A stretch of 64,000 bases of DNA, taken from positions 1 to 64,000 of the forward strand of contig CABQLY010000009.1 of assembly GCA_902465155.1 (NCBI GenBank), read 5' to 3'. Below, one piece after another: positions 17,939 through 27,156 of this stretch. Origin of the DNA: an uncultured Oscillospiraceae bacterium. GTDB lineage: Bacteria; Bacillota; Clostridia; Oscillospirales; Acutalibacteraceae. Numbering within the stretch: position 1 is the first letter of the stretch; each line of letters starts with the position of its first letter. Below the pieces are notes generated by a model. It did no database searches, was not told the origin of the DNA, and saw only the letters and a program-made list of their open reading frames with translations. The translations under genes and the position numbers were made by a program.

Positions 17939-19453
17939 ATGAACACTTATTTTGTACCAAAGCCGCGTTACGAATTAACGGCTTTTAACCAAAGCCCGTT
18001 AAATCCAAGCTTTAAGGGCGTAAACGGGGTGTACCACCCGTTTGTAATGTTTCACGATTGCAACGGCCAAAACTACACCCCGCAGCAACAGCAGCAGGAG
18101 TTAGACCGCTTAGAGCGCATGGGCGTGCAAATGGTTCGCAGCTTTTTTGGCCCCTCATTAACCTGGAACCCGGAAACAAAAAAACACGATTTTGAAAGCG
18201 AACGAATGCAGGCCTTTTACCGCTACTGCAAAGAGCTGGCAAAGCGGCACATTAACATTGGCCTGTTTGCCGGGTGGGATATTCGCATTTTTAAAAATGT
18301 TGCTTCGGGCAGTAATATTCCAACCGCCTCTTTGTGCGATGGCTACGGCATTGCGGTTCAGGACGATTTAAAAGCCAGCTGCGAGAATTACAAGAATTTT
18401 ATAAAAGACGCGGTTTTAGCCTTTGAGCAGCACGGCATTACCAACATTAAATGCTTTTTTGGGTTTACCGAGTGCAACAACTGCTTTAACACCCGCGATA
18501 AATGGGGTGATAAGGTTCACAACCAATTTGAAAAGCGGGAGTACGACCGCTTAATTCCGCTGTATGACGCCGCCATTTGCGCGCTGGACGACGGATTAAA
18601 AGAATCGGGCCTAAGGAACCGTTACAAAATTGTTGCCCCGTGCGATAACTGGCGTGCCGACGACGGCTCAGAGCCGTATTCCGTTTTAGTAAACTACACG
18701 CTGCAAAATTTAAGCAATAGGGTAGATATTATTGGTTCGCACCGCGGGTACGACCGCTCTAACAGCTACCATGACGACTGGTTTTTTGAAATTCCGCAAA
18801 AAAAGCTAAAAGATTGCTGCAGCAAGGCGGTAGCGGCCGGTAAAGAGTTTTGGATTGACGAATATAATGTAGCCATTAACGCCTGGACGCTGGATTCCTT
18901 GCGGGAATCGCAGCCCGACCCGTGGAAGGGCACGGCCTTAGGGGCTATGGCGGCCTCGGTTATGGATATGGGCGCCTCTTCGGTGTTTTTGTGGTCACTG
19001 TGCGATCAGGTGTTTACCGATTTAAACACCAATAACGGCGAGTTTATTAACGGCCTGCAAATTGGCGGCTACCTGCAAAGCTTTTTAGAAACCCCGCTGC
19101 CGCACGCAGCCTGGTACGCCTGCAGCTTAATAACCCGCTACTTTGGCACCGGCACGGTTTACCGCTGCAGCCAAGGTGACGGCGTTTACTTAGCCTGCCT
19201 GCAAAATAGAAATGGCGAACTTAGCTTTTTGGTAACCAACAGCACCAAAACAACGGCCCCTGTTACCGTAAGCTTAGAAAAACCGTTAGCCGGGCAAACG
19301 CTGTACCGTAGGCTTTACAACCCCGCAACCGTGCAGCCAACCGAAAAAGCCGAGCTTATTGGCGTTTCTAAAACCTTTGAAGGCGTTACGGCCAGCTTTT
19401 GTGATGAGCTGCCTTCCGGCGCTGTTGCGGTTTACACCACCCGTAAAGATTAA
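17939..19453 (+). CDS. Cytoplasmic glycosidase-like paralogue, copy 2
   Basis: 504 aa, identical to copy 1; ATG at 17939 after GGAGG. No signal peptide. Candidate catalytic residues Glu178 (GFTECNN) and Glu308 (FWIDEYN). Last gene of the operon, ended by the terminator at 19607-19646. Confidence 0.75.
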   Translation: MNTYFVPKPRYELTAFNQSPLNPSFKGVNGVYHPFVMFHDCNGQNYTPQQQQQELDRLERMGVQMVRSFFGPSLTWNPETKKHDFESERMQAFYRYCKELAKRHINIGLFAGWDIRIFKNVASGSNIPTASLCDGYGIAVQDDLKASCENYKNFIKDAVLAFEQHGITNIKCFFGFTECNNCFNTRDKWGDKVHNQFEKREYDRLIPLYDAAICALDDGLKESGLRNRYKIVAPCDNWRADDGSEPYSVLVNYTLQNLSNRVDIIGSHRGYDRSNSYHDDWFFEIPQKKLKDCCSKAVAAGKEFWIDEYNVAINAWTLDSLRESQPDPWKGTALGAMAASVMDMGASSVFLWSLCDQVFTDLNTNNGEFINGLQIGGYLQSFLETPLPHAAWYACSLITRYFGTGTVYRCSQGDGVYLACLQNRNGELSFLVTNSTKTTAPVTVSLEKPLAGQTLYRRLYNPATVQPTEKAELIGVSKTFEGVTASFCDELPSGAVAVYTTRKD

Positions 19454-19606
19454 GGCTTTAACCGCCAAGCACGCAGCCAAACCGGCCCAAAAGGGCAAAG
19501 TAACGGTTTTTGCTTGCCGATTTGCAAGGGCTGCCTTTTAATGATGTTTGTAACGCGTTCTCCCACGCGTTGCACTGCCGCAGTTTTGCACGGCAGATAT
19601 ATTTTC

Positions 19607-19646
19607 GCCGCAAAGGAATCTCCCCACTTCTTTGCGGCATTTTTTG
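19607..19646 (+). terminator. Rho-independent terminator of the glycosidase operon, copy 2
   Basis: GCCGCAAAG/CTTTGCGGC stem followed by six T, as in copy 1. Confidence 0.75.
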
Positions 19647-19717
19647 TTTTAAAACAAAGCGGGTTAAAAAAATTGCCGTAAACGGGTTAAAATTGCGGTA
19701 GATTTTGCAAATGAGGC

Positions 19718-19745
19718 TTGACTTTTTAAAGCAAAAATGTATAAT
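19718..19745 (+). promoter_or_regulatory. Sigma-A-type promoter upstream of the zinc-ribbon gene, copy 2
   Basis: TTGACT, 16-bp spacer, TATAAT, as in copy 1. Confidence 0.8.
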
Positions 19746-19810
19746 AATATTATGCATTTTCTATTATGATTTTAGCCGCTTGTATTTGCTGCGACTCTGG
19801 GGGTGTTGTT

Positions 19811-20890
19811 TTGATAGGTTGGGCTTTGTTTTATAAAAAAGATTTATACTTTCGGTTTGTGCTTGCCGCCGGCGGGCAGGTAGAAAAATCTAAATACAGT
19901 TTGGGCGGCGCTTTAAGCGATTATACCGCCGTTAGCCCGCAAATTTCGGAACGGCTGTTTCAAATTTTGCAGCACAAGTTCTTAGCCGATGTTTCTAACA
20001 GGATTGACACCCCAACCATTGGCGCCTATGTACCTTTTTTGCGCAAAGCGTTAGAAACCAACCCCTATTTATTTATTTACCTGCGTTTTTACGCCGAATG
20101 TTTGTTAGAGTGCTGCGCCGGCCGCCGTCGGCTGCATATCATGCTGGAAAGCTTTTTATCGCAAGAAGTTTTGCAAAAACACGGGGAGGACCGGCCCCAG
20201 CAAAACGACCTTGAGCCTTGGGCCGCCTGGCTGATGTTGGTTATTTTTGAGGATTTAGAATACCGACGCACCCGCGCCAAGGGTTTTTTGCAGTTTGTGT
20301 TTGAGCCTTCGGCCTCTATGCAAAAATATACCGATATGCAGCGATTTTATATTTTAAAAACCGATAAAAACAGCGGTATTGTAAGCAAATTTAACGTTGG
20401 CATTGCAACCCTGTACGATTTTGAGCGCAACGCCACCTTAGGCACCGTTAAAACCGTATTTGCCGAGAGCGAAAGCCCGGTGGTAGAGGAATACGAAATT
20501 TTAAACCCGGACGATATGATCTCGTTAGAGCTGTTTTACGCGGTAAAGCTGCAGCTGCCGGTTAAAAAGTGCCGTTGCTGCGGGGAATTTTTTGTGCCAA
20601 GCGGGCGCAGCGATTGCGAATATTGCAGCCGCGTAAACCCGGTAGACGGGCAGCGCTGCTCGGGCGTTGGGGCAATGAAATCTTACAAAGAAAGCCACGC
20701 GGGCGACCCGGTTTACAAGGAATACAACAAGGCCTACAAACGAATGCACTCAAAATACCGCAATGCCAAGCTGTACGACTGGGAATTTAAAAACTGGTCT
20801 AAAAAAGCGCGTGAGCTGCGCGACCGCTGCCAGCGGGAGGGCCTTTCGGCCGACCAGTACAAAATTATGTTAGAGGAAATTGAAATTTAA
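19811..20890 (+). CDS. Zinc-ribbon protein of unknown function (DUF6076-like), copy 2
   Basis: 359 aa from the TTG start, identical to copy 1 (in-frame ATG at 19766 is the alternative). Cys knuckles C254/C256/C257 and C269/C272 near the C-terminus, then a basic aromatic tail. Monocistronic between its own promoter and terminator. Function not recognised. Confidence 0.6.
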   Translation: MIGWALFYKKDLYFRFVLAAGGQVEKSKYSLGGALSDYTAVSPQISERLFQILQHKFLADVSNRIDTPTIGAYVPFLRKALETNPYLFIYLRFYAECLLECCAGRRRLHIMLESFLSQEVLQKHGEDRPQQNDLEPWAAWLMLVIFEDLEYRRTRAKGFLQFVFEPSASMQKYTDMQRFYILKTDKNSGIVSKFNVGIATLYDFERNATLGTVKTVFAESESPVVEEYEILNPDDMISLELFYAVKLQLPVKKCRCCGEFFVPSGRSDCEYCSRVNPVDGQRCSGVGAMKSYKESHAGDPVYKEYNKAYKRMHSKYRNAKLYDWEFKNWSKKARELRDRCQREGLSADQYKIMLEEIEI

Positions 20891-20962
20891 CTGCTCCTTC
20901 TTAAAGCATTTAAATATTTTTTGCATTGCCCTTTGGTATTTGCTTTCTGCTTTAAATTATTT

Positions 20963-20997
20963 TGCGGATATTCCGGCGTTTGGAATATCCGCATTTT
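20963..20997 (+). terminator. Terminator after the zinc-ribbon gene, copy 2
   Basis: 12-bp stem TGCGGATATTCC/GGAATATCCGCA with a 7-nt loop and a T-rich tail. Confidence 0.75.
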
Positions 20998-21104
20998 AAT
21001 TGCTTTAAATTGTTTTGCTGTTTTAAAACATTGGTTTTTGTTGCTTTGGTTTGCCTTTGCTTTAAAGCGTCTGCGGCTGCTAAATTTAAAAATTCCCTTA
21101 ATTT

Positions 21105-21143
21105 AAAACCCGCAAAGGTATTCCGCCTTTGCGGGTTTTAAAG
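21105..21143. terminator. Bidirectional terminator, copy 2
   Basis: 13-bp perfect stem AAACCCGCAAAGG/CCTTTGCGGGTTT with A/T-rich flanks, between the convergent zinc-ribbon and AraC genes. Confidence 0.8.
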
Positions 21144-21158
21144 CTTTTTTAAACAGCC

Positions 21159-22019
21159 TTAGCCGGTGTTTAAAGACTTTGCCTTACCAACCTTAAAGGC
21201 GGCCGGGGTGCAGCCAAATTTTTTAGCAAAGGCCTTGTAAAACCAGGGCGGGTTTTCAAATCCGCATTCAAAGCAAACATCTAACACGCGGTAGCCCCTT
21301 TGGCGCAGCAGCTCGGCGGCGTAGGTTAGCCGCAGGCTGTTTACCAGCTCGGTGGGAGTAACGCCGTAAAACTGCTTTAGGGTGCGGGCGGCGTGCTCGG
21401 GCGTTTTTTGGCAAAGGGCGTAAAACTGCTGTTTTCCGGCAACAAAATTTTTAGGCTGCTGCATTTGGCTGTAAGCGGCCAGCAGCCAGCCCGGCGCCAA
21501 CGGGGCCGGAGCCGATTTTTGGCTAAAAAATTTACCCAGCAGCTCGGTTAGTAAAATGCGGGCGCGGCAGCGCAGCTCGGCCTTGTTTTTAAACGGAATT
21601 TGCAAAAGCTCCCGGTAACGGGCAAAAATGCGGTCCCGCTCCGGGGCCGGCAGCAACAGCATTGGGGCAAGCGGCTGAGATTTTAATTGCAATAGCTGCG
21701 CCTCGCACCCTAAAAACTGCTGCAGCTCGGCCAGGGTTGCCTTGGTAAAGCTTAAATTAACAAAGGCAAAATTGCTGCTAACGCCTGTGTAATTGTGGCA
21801 ATCGCTTGCCCGCACAAAAACAAGACTGCCGCTGCAAAGCTGCTCGCAGTAGCCGTTAATTTGGTGCTTAGCCTGGCCGGCTGTTACCAAAAAAAGCTCG
21901 TAAAAATCGTGCCGGTGTAAAACAAAACGCTCGGTGGAAGCTTTTATGCTGCGGCAGGTGCAGCCGCTTACACTATCAATAAAATATCTACTTTGCAATT
22001 CTTTCAACTTTATCACCAA
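21159..22019 (-). CDS. AraC-family transcriptional regulator with cupin sensor, copy 2
   Basis: 286 aa, identical to copy 1. Here it stands in its native setting, divergent from the intact GH38 mannosidase gene at 22115, with the dyad at 22050-22066 between them. N-terminal cupin (HRHDFYELFLV) and C-terminal double helix-turn-helix. It probably senses a sugar released from the mannosidase substrate. Confidence 0.85.
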   Translation of the reverse strand: MVIKLKELQSRYFIDSVSGCTCRSIKASTERFVLHRHDFYELFLVTAGQAKHQINGYCEQLCSGSLVFVRASDCHNYTGVSSNFAFVNLSFTKATLAELQQFLGCEAQLLQLKSQPLAPMLLLPAPERDRIFARYRELLQIPFKNKAELRCRARILLTELLGKFFSQKSAPAPLAPGWLLAAYSQMQQPKNFVAGKQQFYALCQKTPEHAARTLKQFYGVTPTELVNSLRLTYAAELLRQRGYRVLDVCFECGFENPPWFYKAFAKKFGCTPAAFKVGKAKSLNTG

Positions 22020-22049
22020 AAATCATTTTAACATATATTTTTTATTGTT

Positions 22050-22084
22050 GCAAGATATATTCTTGCCTAAAAATAGGGTATGAT
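22050..22084 (+). promoter_or_regulatory. Candidate AraC operator and mannosidase -10 box, copy 2
   Basis: GCAAGATATATTCTTGC at 22050-22066 and TATGAT at 22079-22084, upstream of the intact mannosidase gene. The dyad takes the place of a -35 box. Confidence 0.55.
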
Positions 22085-22114
22085 GAAAGTGAAATTGCAT
22101 AGGGGGAGAAACGA

Positions 22115-25100
22115 ATGAAAAAAACGCTGCCGGAGGAAAGAATTTATTCCACCATTTTGGCCTTAAAGCAACAAATTGTGCTGGCTAAACAGGAGATTAA
22201 GGGCGTAGAGTTTGTTGAAACCGCTTACAAACAAGGCACCAAACCGCCCGGTCGGCAAGCCAATTGGCAGCCCTTAACGCAGGGGCCTTTTTTGCGCCGG
22301 CAGGATTGCCACTATTGGCTGCATTTTACCTTTGAGGTGCCAACGCCGCCGAGCGGGCAAAAAACCTACCTGCGCATTACAACCGGGTTAGAAAACACCC
22401 TGGCCTGCCGCAACCCGCAATTTATTTTGTACCTTAACGGCGAAACCGCTACGCAAGCGTTAGATACCAACCACACCGGTTACCTGTTAACGCCCGGCAA
22501 AAATGAGGCTTTTGTTTATTTTTACAGCGGCTGCGATCCGGTTACCGACGCCGACGCCGTTTTAATGCTGCGCATTTTTACCGAGCAGCAGGACCTTGCC
22601 GCCGAGCAGCTGTATTACGATTTTAAAGTGCCCTACGATGCGTATAAAGAATATGCAAAATCGGCCGACCCGGCGCAGTCGCAAACGCACCAATCCTTGC
22701 TGAATATTTTAGAGCGGGCAACGCTGCTGTTAGATTTGCGGCACCCCCGCTCAATAGAATATTACAGCAGCCTAAGCAAGGCGGCAGCATTTTTGCAAAC
22801 CGAGCTTTACGCAAAAAGCTGGCCCGCCGCGCAGGAAATTGCCTGCATTGGCCACACGCATATTGATGTTGCTTGGTTTTGGACGGTTGCCCAAACGGTG
22901 GAAAAAGCGCAGCGCTCTTTTGCCACGGTTTTAGCGCTAATGCAGCGGTATGACGATTATAAATTTATGTCTAGCCAGCCGGTTTTGTACCAAATGGTAA
23001 AGCAGGAGGACCCCGCACTTTACCAAAAAATTAAAGCCCGCGTTGCCGAAGGCCGGTGGGAGGTAGACGGCGCCATGTGGCTGGAGCCGGATACCAACCT
23101 GCCAAGCGGCGAAAGCTTAGTACGCCAAATTTTGTACGGTAAGCGGTTTATGCAGCAGGAATTTAATGTAAACAGCGAAACGCTTTGGCTGCCGGATGTT
23201 TTTGGGTACAGCGCCGCCCTGCCGCAAATTATGAAAAAAAGCGGCATCAAACGCTTTTTTACTACCAAAATTAGCTGGAACGATACCAACTGCTTTCCGC
23301 ACGACAGCTTTATGTGGCAGGGGTTGGACGGCAGCGAGATTTTTACCGCCTTTTCCAACGCCTATGTAAAACCGTTAGACGCCTACAATTTGCATTATTC
23401 GGCCCGTATGTACCAAGAAAAGCGGTACAGCACGCTGCAAATTTCTACCTTTGGGTACGGCGACGGCGGCGGTGGCCCAACCGAAGAGATGTTAGAGGAA
23501 TTTAAGCGCTTAAAGCAGGGCTTGCCAGGTATGCCCAAAATTACCATGCGCCGCGCGGGCGAAACCTTGGCCGAAATGCAGCGGCAGTTTGAAAAAAGCA
23601 GCCAGGAGCTGCGCCAAACGCCGCGCTGGGTGGGGGAGCTTTATTTAGAAAAGCACCGCGGCACCTACACCTCTATTGCGCAAAACAAGCGCTATAACCG
23701 TAAATGTGAATTTTTGTACCATAATGTAGAAAGCGCAGCAGTGCTTTCGGGCGCCTTGCTTGGCACCGCCTACCCGGCCGAACAGCTAAAAGGTGCCTGG
23801 CAAACAATTATGCTAAACCAGTTTCACGATATTCTGCCCGGCTCCTCTATTAAAGCGGTTTACGATGTTACCGAAAGGGAATATAAAAGCCTGTTGACCC
23901 AAGGGCAGGCCACTTTAAACGAGCAGCTAAGGGCCATTGCCGGCAGCGTTAAAACAAACGGCGGCCTGTTTGTTTACAACCCTAATTCCTTTAGTTTTAG
24001 CGGCTTTGTGCCGTGCGAAAACAGGCAATATTATGTGCAAAATGTGCCCGCTAACGGCTACGCCGTTTGCACACCGCAGCAGCCGCCGGCCGATTGCTGC
24101 AAAGCCGAAAACAATTTGCTGGAAAATAGCAGCCTAAAGGTTACCTTTAACCCCAAAATGCAAATCACCTCGATTTTTGATAAAACCGAGCAGCGAGAGC
24201 TGCTGGCGTCCGGCTCGGTTGGAAATGTATTAACCGTTTACGAGGATCTGCCGCCCGAGTTAGACGCTTGGGAAATTACGCCGTATTACCGGCAAAAAAG
24301 CTGGGTAGTAGACGACCTGCAAAGCGCCGAATACTTTAGCACTGCCGAGGGCTGCGGCGTTACGGTAACCTGGAAGTACCAAAGCTCGGTTATTACGCAA
24401 AAAATTGCGCTGCAGGCAGGCAGCCCGCGCCTTACCTTTTACACCACCGCAAATTGGCAGGAAAGCCATGTTTTATTAAAAGCCGGCTTTGCCTTAGATA
24501 TTTTAACAAACCACGCCGATTACGAAATTCAATTTGGGCACCTTTCCCGCCCCAATTTTGGCAACACCACTTGGGACGCCGCCCGCTTTGAGGTTTGCGG
24601 CCAAAAATGGGCCGACCTTTCGGAGGCCGATTACGGTGCCGCACTGCTGAACGATTGCAAATACGGTTACAGCTGCAACGGCAATTTTTTAGAGCTAACC
24701 TTAATAAAATGCGCCACCTACCCAAACGAGGCGGCCGACCGCGGCAGCCACACCTTTACCTACGCGCTTTACCCGCACCGCCACCGCTCGGTACTGGGCG
24801 GGGTGGTGCAGCAGGGGTACCTGCTGAATAACCCGCCAACAGCGTTTAAATTGCCGGCCCAAACCGGCCCGCTGCCAGAGCGTTTTAGCCTGCTTGCCGC
24901 CAATAAAGAAAATGTGGTAATAGAAGCCGTTAAAAAAGCGGAGGACCGCAACACCGTTATTGTGCGGCTTTACGAGGCCTTTGGCCAAAAAACCACTACC
25001 ACCCTTACCGGTAATTTTAATTTTAAAAAGGCCTTTATTTGCGACCTTTTAGAAAACCGGGAGCAGCCTGTTGAAACCCAAAACGGCAGCTTTACCTTAA

Positions 25101-25141
25101 CGCTAAAACCGTTTGAGATTGTTACCGTAGAGCTGGAATAA
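22115..25141 (+). CDS. Alpha-mannosidase, glycoside hydrolase family 38
   Basis: 1008 aa, usual length for bacterial GH38. The catalytic barrel starts near residue 243 with IGHTHIDVAWFW; His249 and Asp251 match the zinc ligands, Asp361 in LPDVFGYS is the expected nucleophile and third zinc ligand, and His571 in QFHDILPGSS the fourth ligand. An N-terminal beta domain (about 1-200) and a C-terminal beta-sandwich complete the usual layout. No signal peptide, so it should cleave alpha-mannosides in the cytoplasm after uptake. Start: ATG after GGGGGAG. Divergent AraC gene and dyad suggest sugar-responsive activation. The first 118 bp belong to the duplicated segment; the rest is single copy. Confidence 0.93.
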   Translation: MKKTLPEERIYSTILALKQQIVLAKQEIKGVEFVETAYKQGTKPPGRQANWQPLTQGPFLRRQDCHYWLHFTFEVPTPPSGQKTYLRITTGLENTLACRNPQFILYLNGETATQALDTNHTGYLLTPGKNEAFVYFYSGCDPVTDADAVLMLRIFTEQQDLAAEQLYYDFKVPYDAYKEYAKSADPAQSQTHQSLLNILERATLLLDLRHPRSIEYYSSLSKAAAFLQTELYAKSWPAAQEIACIGHTHIDVAWFWTVAQTVEKAQRSFATVLALMQRYDDYKFMSSQPVLYQMVKQEDPALYQKIKARVAEGRWEVDGAMWLEPDTNLPSGESLVRQILYGKRFMQQEFNVNSETLWLPDVFGYSAALPQIMKKSGIKRFFTTKISWNDTNCFPHDSFMWQGLDGSEIFTAFSNAYVKPLDAYNLHYSARMYQEKRYSTLQISTFGYGDGGGGPTEEMLEEFKRLKQGLPGMPKITMRRAGETLAEMQRQFEKSSQELRQTPRWVGELYLEKHRGTYTSIAQNKRYNRKCEFLYHNVESAAVLSGALLGTAYPAEQLKGAWQTIMLNQFHDILPGSSIKAVYDVTEREYKSLLTQGQATLNEQLRAIAGSVKTNGGLFVYNPNSFSFSGFVPCENRQYYVQNVPANGYAVCTPQQPPADCCKAENNLLENSSLKVTFNPKMQITSIFDKTEQRELLASGSVGNVLTVYEDLPPELDAWEITPYYRQKSWVVDDLQSAEYFSTAEGCGVTVTWKYQSSVITQKIALQAGSPRLTFYTTANWQESHVLLKAGFALDILTNHADYEIQFGHLSRPNFGNTTWDAARFEVCGQKWADLSEADYGAALLNDCKYGYSCNGNFLELTLIKCATYPNEAADRGSHTFTYALYPHRHRSVLGGVVQQGYLLNNPPTAFKLPAQTGPLPERFSLLAANKENVVIEAVKKAEDRNTVIVRLYEAFGQKTTTTLTGNFNFKKAFICDLLENREQPVETQNGSFTLTLKPFEIVTVELE

Positions 25142-25170
25142 CCAATTGCCAACAGCAAAACCGGCAGCGC

Positions 25171-25210
25171 AAAAAAGCGGCCCCCGCCAATTTTTGGCGG
25201 GGGCCTTTTT
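25171..25210. terminator. Strong bidirectional terminator between mannosidase and prs
   Basis: GGCCCCCGCCAA (25179-25190) pairs perfectly with TTGGCGGGGGCC (25194-25205), 3-nt loop, A-run before and T-run after. It serves both convergent genes. Confidence 0.9.
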
Positions 25211-25224
25211 AAAGGTTTGTTAAA

Positions 25225-26367
25225 TTATTTTTGCTCCTGCAGCTCTTTTACATGCTTTTCCATAATGTTGTTAATGCGGTCGGCAGGGTCTAACAAACGG
25301 CTAATAGAATTATCGTAATTCAAGGTATCAATTAAATAAGCAATGTATTTTGACATATCTACATTGCAGTACCACTCCCGCTGCAGCAGCTCCGGCGGGT
25401 TGTAAATTAAATTGGTGGTAAATACCCGGTCAATCAGCCCGTTGTTGTAGTATTCGTCAAATTTATCTAACCCGTCTACAAACAAGCCAAAGGTGGTAAA
25501 AACAAAAATGCGCTTGGCACCCTTTGCTTTTAGCTTTGCGGCAATATCTAACATCGATTCGCCCGAGGAGATCATATCGTCTACCAATACTAAGTCTTTC
25601 CCCTCAACATTATCGCCTAAAAATTCGTGCGCTACAATGGGGTTGCGGCCGTCTACAATGGTAGAATAATCGCGCCGCTTGTAAAACATACCAAGCTCTA
25701 ACCCTAAAACAGAGGAATAATAAATACAACGGCCCATGCCGCCTTCGTCCGGCGAAACAATCATCATGTGATCGCAATCAATTTGAACATCCGGCACATT
25801 GCGAATTAAAGCTTTAATCATTTGGTAGGAGCACTGAACATTATCAAACCCGCCAAGCGGAATAGCGTTGCAAATGCGCGGGTCGTGCGCGTCAAAGGTA
25901 ATAATGTTAGAAACGCCCATGGAAATCAGCTCCTGCAAGGCCATGGCGCAGTCTAACGATTCACGGGTGGAACGGCGGTGCTGGCGCCCCTCGTAAAGCA
26001 TTGGCATAATAACCGTAATTCTGCGGGCTTTACCGCCAAGGGCCGCAATAATGCGTTTTAGGTCTTGAAAATGGTCGTCCGGGCTCATGGGCACCGTTTG
26101 GCCGTACATTTTGTAGGTTACCGAGTAATTAAAGCAATCGCAAAGTATGTAGGCGTCAATTCCGCGGGCGGTGTGGTTTAAAACGGCTTTGCCCTCGCCG
26201 GTGCCAAAGCGCGGGCAAATGCCCGGAATAACATAAGAATGGCCGGTAGGGGCCTCGCGCCACTGGGTAAGGTAATAATCTACCTTTTTGGCCAGCTCCT
26301 CGCAGCCGCGCATACTAATCAGCGCCAAATCGCCAAACGGGGTGTGCTTGAATGTAATGGTTGCCAT
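25225..26367 (-). CDS. prs: Ribose-phosphate pyrophosphokinase (PRPP synthetase), divergent clostridial type
   Basis: 380 aa; ATG after GGAGG. It makes phosphoribosyl pyrophosphate from ribose 5-phosphate and ATP for nucleotide, His and Trp synthesis. The PRPP-binding loop DLVLVDDMISSGES lies near residue 265, and MPMLYEGRQHRR and TFDAHD correspond to the ATP loop and metal-binding regions of Prs. It is about 60 residues longer than the classical 310-320 aa enzyme, with extra sequence at the N-terminus and at the C-terminus (NNIMEKHVKELQEQK). Several Clostridia carry this longer form; whether it also has the allosteric ADP site cannot be told here. Confidence 0.88.
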   Translation of the reverse strand: MATITFKHTPFGDLALISMRGCEELAKKVDYYLTQWREAPTGHSYVIPGICPRFGTGEGKAVLNHTARGIDAYILCDCFNYSVTYKMYGQTVPMSPDDHFQDLKRIIAALGGKARRITVIMPMLYEGRQHRRSTRESLDCAMALQELISMGVSNIITFDAHDPRICNAIPLGGFDNVQCSYQMIKALIRNVPDVQIDCDHMMIVSPDEGGMGRCIYYSSVLGLELGMFYKRRDYSTIVDGRNPIVAHEFLGDNVEGKDLVLVDDMISSGESMLDIAAKLKAKGAKRIFVFTTFGLFVDGLDKFDEYYNNGLIDRVFTTNLIYNPPELLQREWYCNVDMSKYIAYLIDTLNYDNSISRLLDPADRINNIMEKHVKELQEQK

Positions 26368-26499
26368 GTATTTATTCCTCCTAAATAAATTCCTTTACTA
26401 TCATACCACATTACGCGCCATTTTAAAAGGGAAAATTACACCTTTTTACAAAAAAACAGGCAATTTTTTAAATTCGTTTTCAAAGGCGGTGTAAAAGGT

Positions 26500-26528
26500 T
26501 TGACAGCGCCGAATTTTTATGATACAAT
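26500..26528 (+). promoter_or_regulatory. Consensus-like sigma-A promoter
   Basis: TTGACA (26500-26505), 17-bp spacer, TACAAT (26523-26528); start near 26535, leading into the small membrane protein gene at 26585. Confidence 0.85.
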
Positions 26529-26584
26529 AATAAAAAATTCGGTGCCGTTTGCGCGCCGGTAAATTTAAACCTTGGGGGTAAATT

Positions 26585-27073
26585 ATGCGTAAATTTATTG
26601 CAGTAGCCGCTGCGGTTGTTTCGGTCCTAATTTTTTGCAGCTTTAGCTTTTCGGCCTTTGCGGCCCCGGCTGCCAAAACCGCCGAAACCGAAATTGATTT
26701 AAACGATTTTTTTGATTTTGACGCCGATAACAACACCAAAAACGGCATTTTGCCGTTAGACCCTTCGGAGGAAAGCGGCGCAGATGAAAGCTCTGCCCCG
26801 GCCGATACATACAACGAGGATAACGACACGCTGGAGGACGAATTAAACAACAGAATAAGCAGCGCGTTAAACGGTGCGAAGGATTATTCTGAAGACGATA
26901 TTCGCAACATGGCAATTTTATTCTCCTTTTTTATTTTGGCCTATGTAGCCGCTTTGCTTATTAGCTTTATTGTAATGGGCATTGTGCTGGGGGTTCGTCT
27001 TTCCTCCGAAAAGCGGGAGATTTTGCAGCACCGGCAGGCAAACCCGTTTCAAAACCCGCCCTTTCACCCGTAA
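26585..27073 (+). CDS. Small secreted-then-anchored membrane protein of unknown function
   Basis: 162 aa with GGGGG before the ATG. A signal peptide (to about residue 27, AFA-AP) is followed by a very acidic, Asp/Glu/Ser-rich stretch of about 75 residues, then a transmembrane helix near 117-140 (ILFSFFILAYVAALLISFIVMGIVLGV) and a basic, Pro-rich cytoplasmic tail. The topology predicts an acidic extracytoplasmic domain tethered to the membrane. No family recognised. It has its own strong promoter and terminator, so it is monocistronic. Confidence 0.7.
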   Translation: MRKFIAVAAAVVSVLIFCSFSFSAFAAPAAKTAETEIDLNDFFDFDADNNTKNGILPLDPSEESGADESSAPADTYNEDNDTLEDELNNRISSALNGAKDYSEDDIRNMAILFSFFILAYVAALLISFIVMGIVLGVRLSSEKREILQHRQANPFQNPPFHP

Positions 27074-27103
27074 TTTTTTAACGCAGGTTTAACTTAAAAT
27101 TTG

Positions 27104-27140
27104 GCGCTTGCCGGTAACTACCCCGGCGGGCGCTTTGTTT
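27104..27140 (+). terminator. Terminator after the small membrane protein gene
   Basis: GCGCTTGCCGG (27104-27114) pairs with CCGGCGGGCGC (27123-27133) with two G-U pairs; TTTGTTTT follows. Confidence 0.7.
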
Positions 27141-27156
27141 TGAAAGGAGCTGTTTT

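Larger units (their letters stand above)
19454..19810. other. Intergenic region with hairpins, copy 2
   Basis: Identical to the matching gap in copy 1: two small hairpins, one terminator (19607-19646) and one promoter (19718-19745). No credible gene. Confidence 0.5.
11117..22232. repeat. Tandem direct repeat, copy 2 (11,116 bp)
   Basis: Second copy, directly abutting the first with no spacer. It begins inside the ADP-ribosylglycohydrolase gene (at the conserved GYDT motif) and ends inside the mannosidase gene, 118 bp after its ATG. Beyond 22232 the mannosidase gene continues normally, so the right flank is the native one. No transposase, terminal inverted repeat or tRNA is visible at the borders, so this is not an insertion sequence. 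Confidence 0.97.

Noticed and set aside
1..22232. Composite transposon or integrated plasmid as the source of the repeat
   Set aside because: No transposase, integrase, replication gene or terminal inverted repeats at the borders; the borders fall inside two genes.
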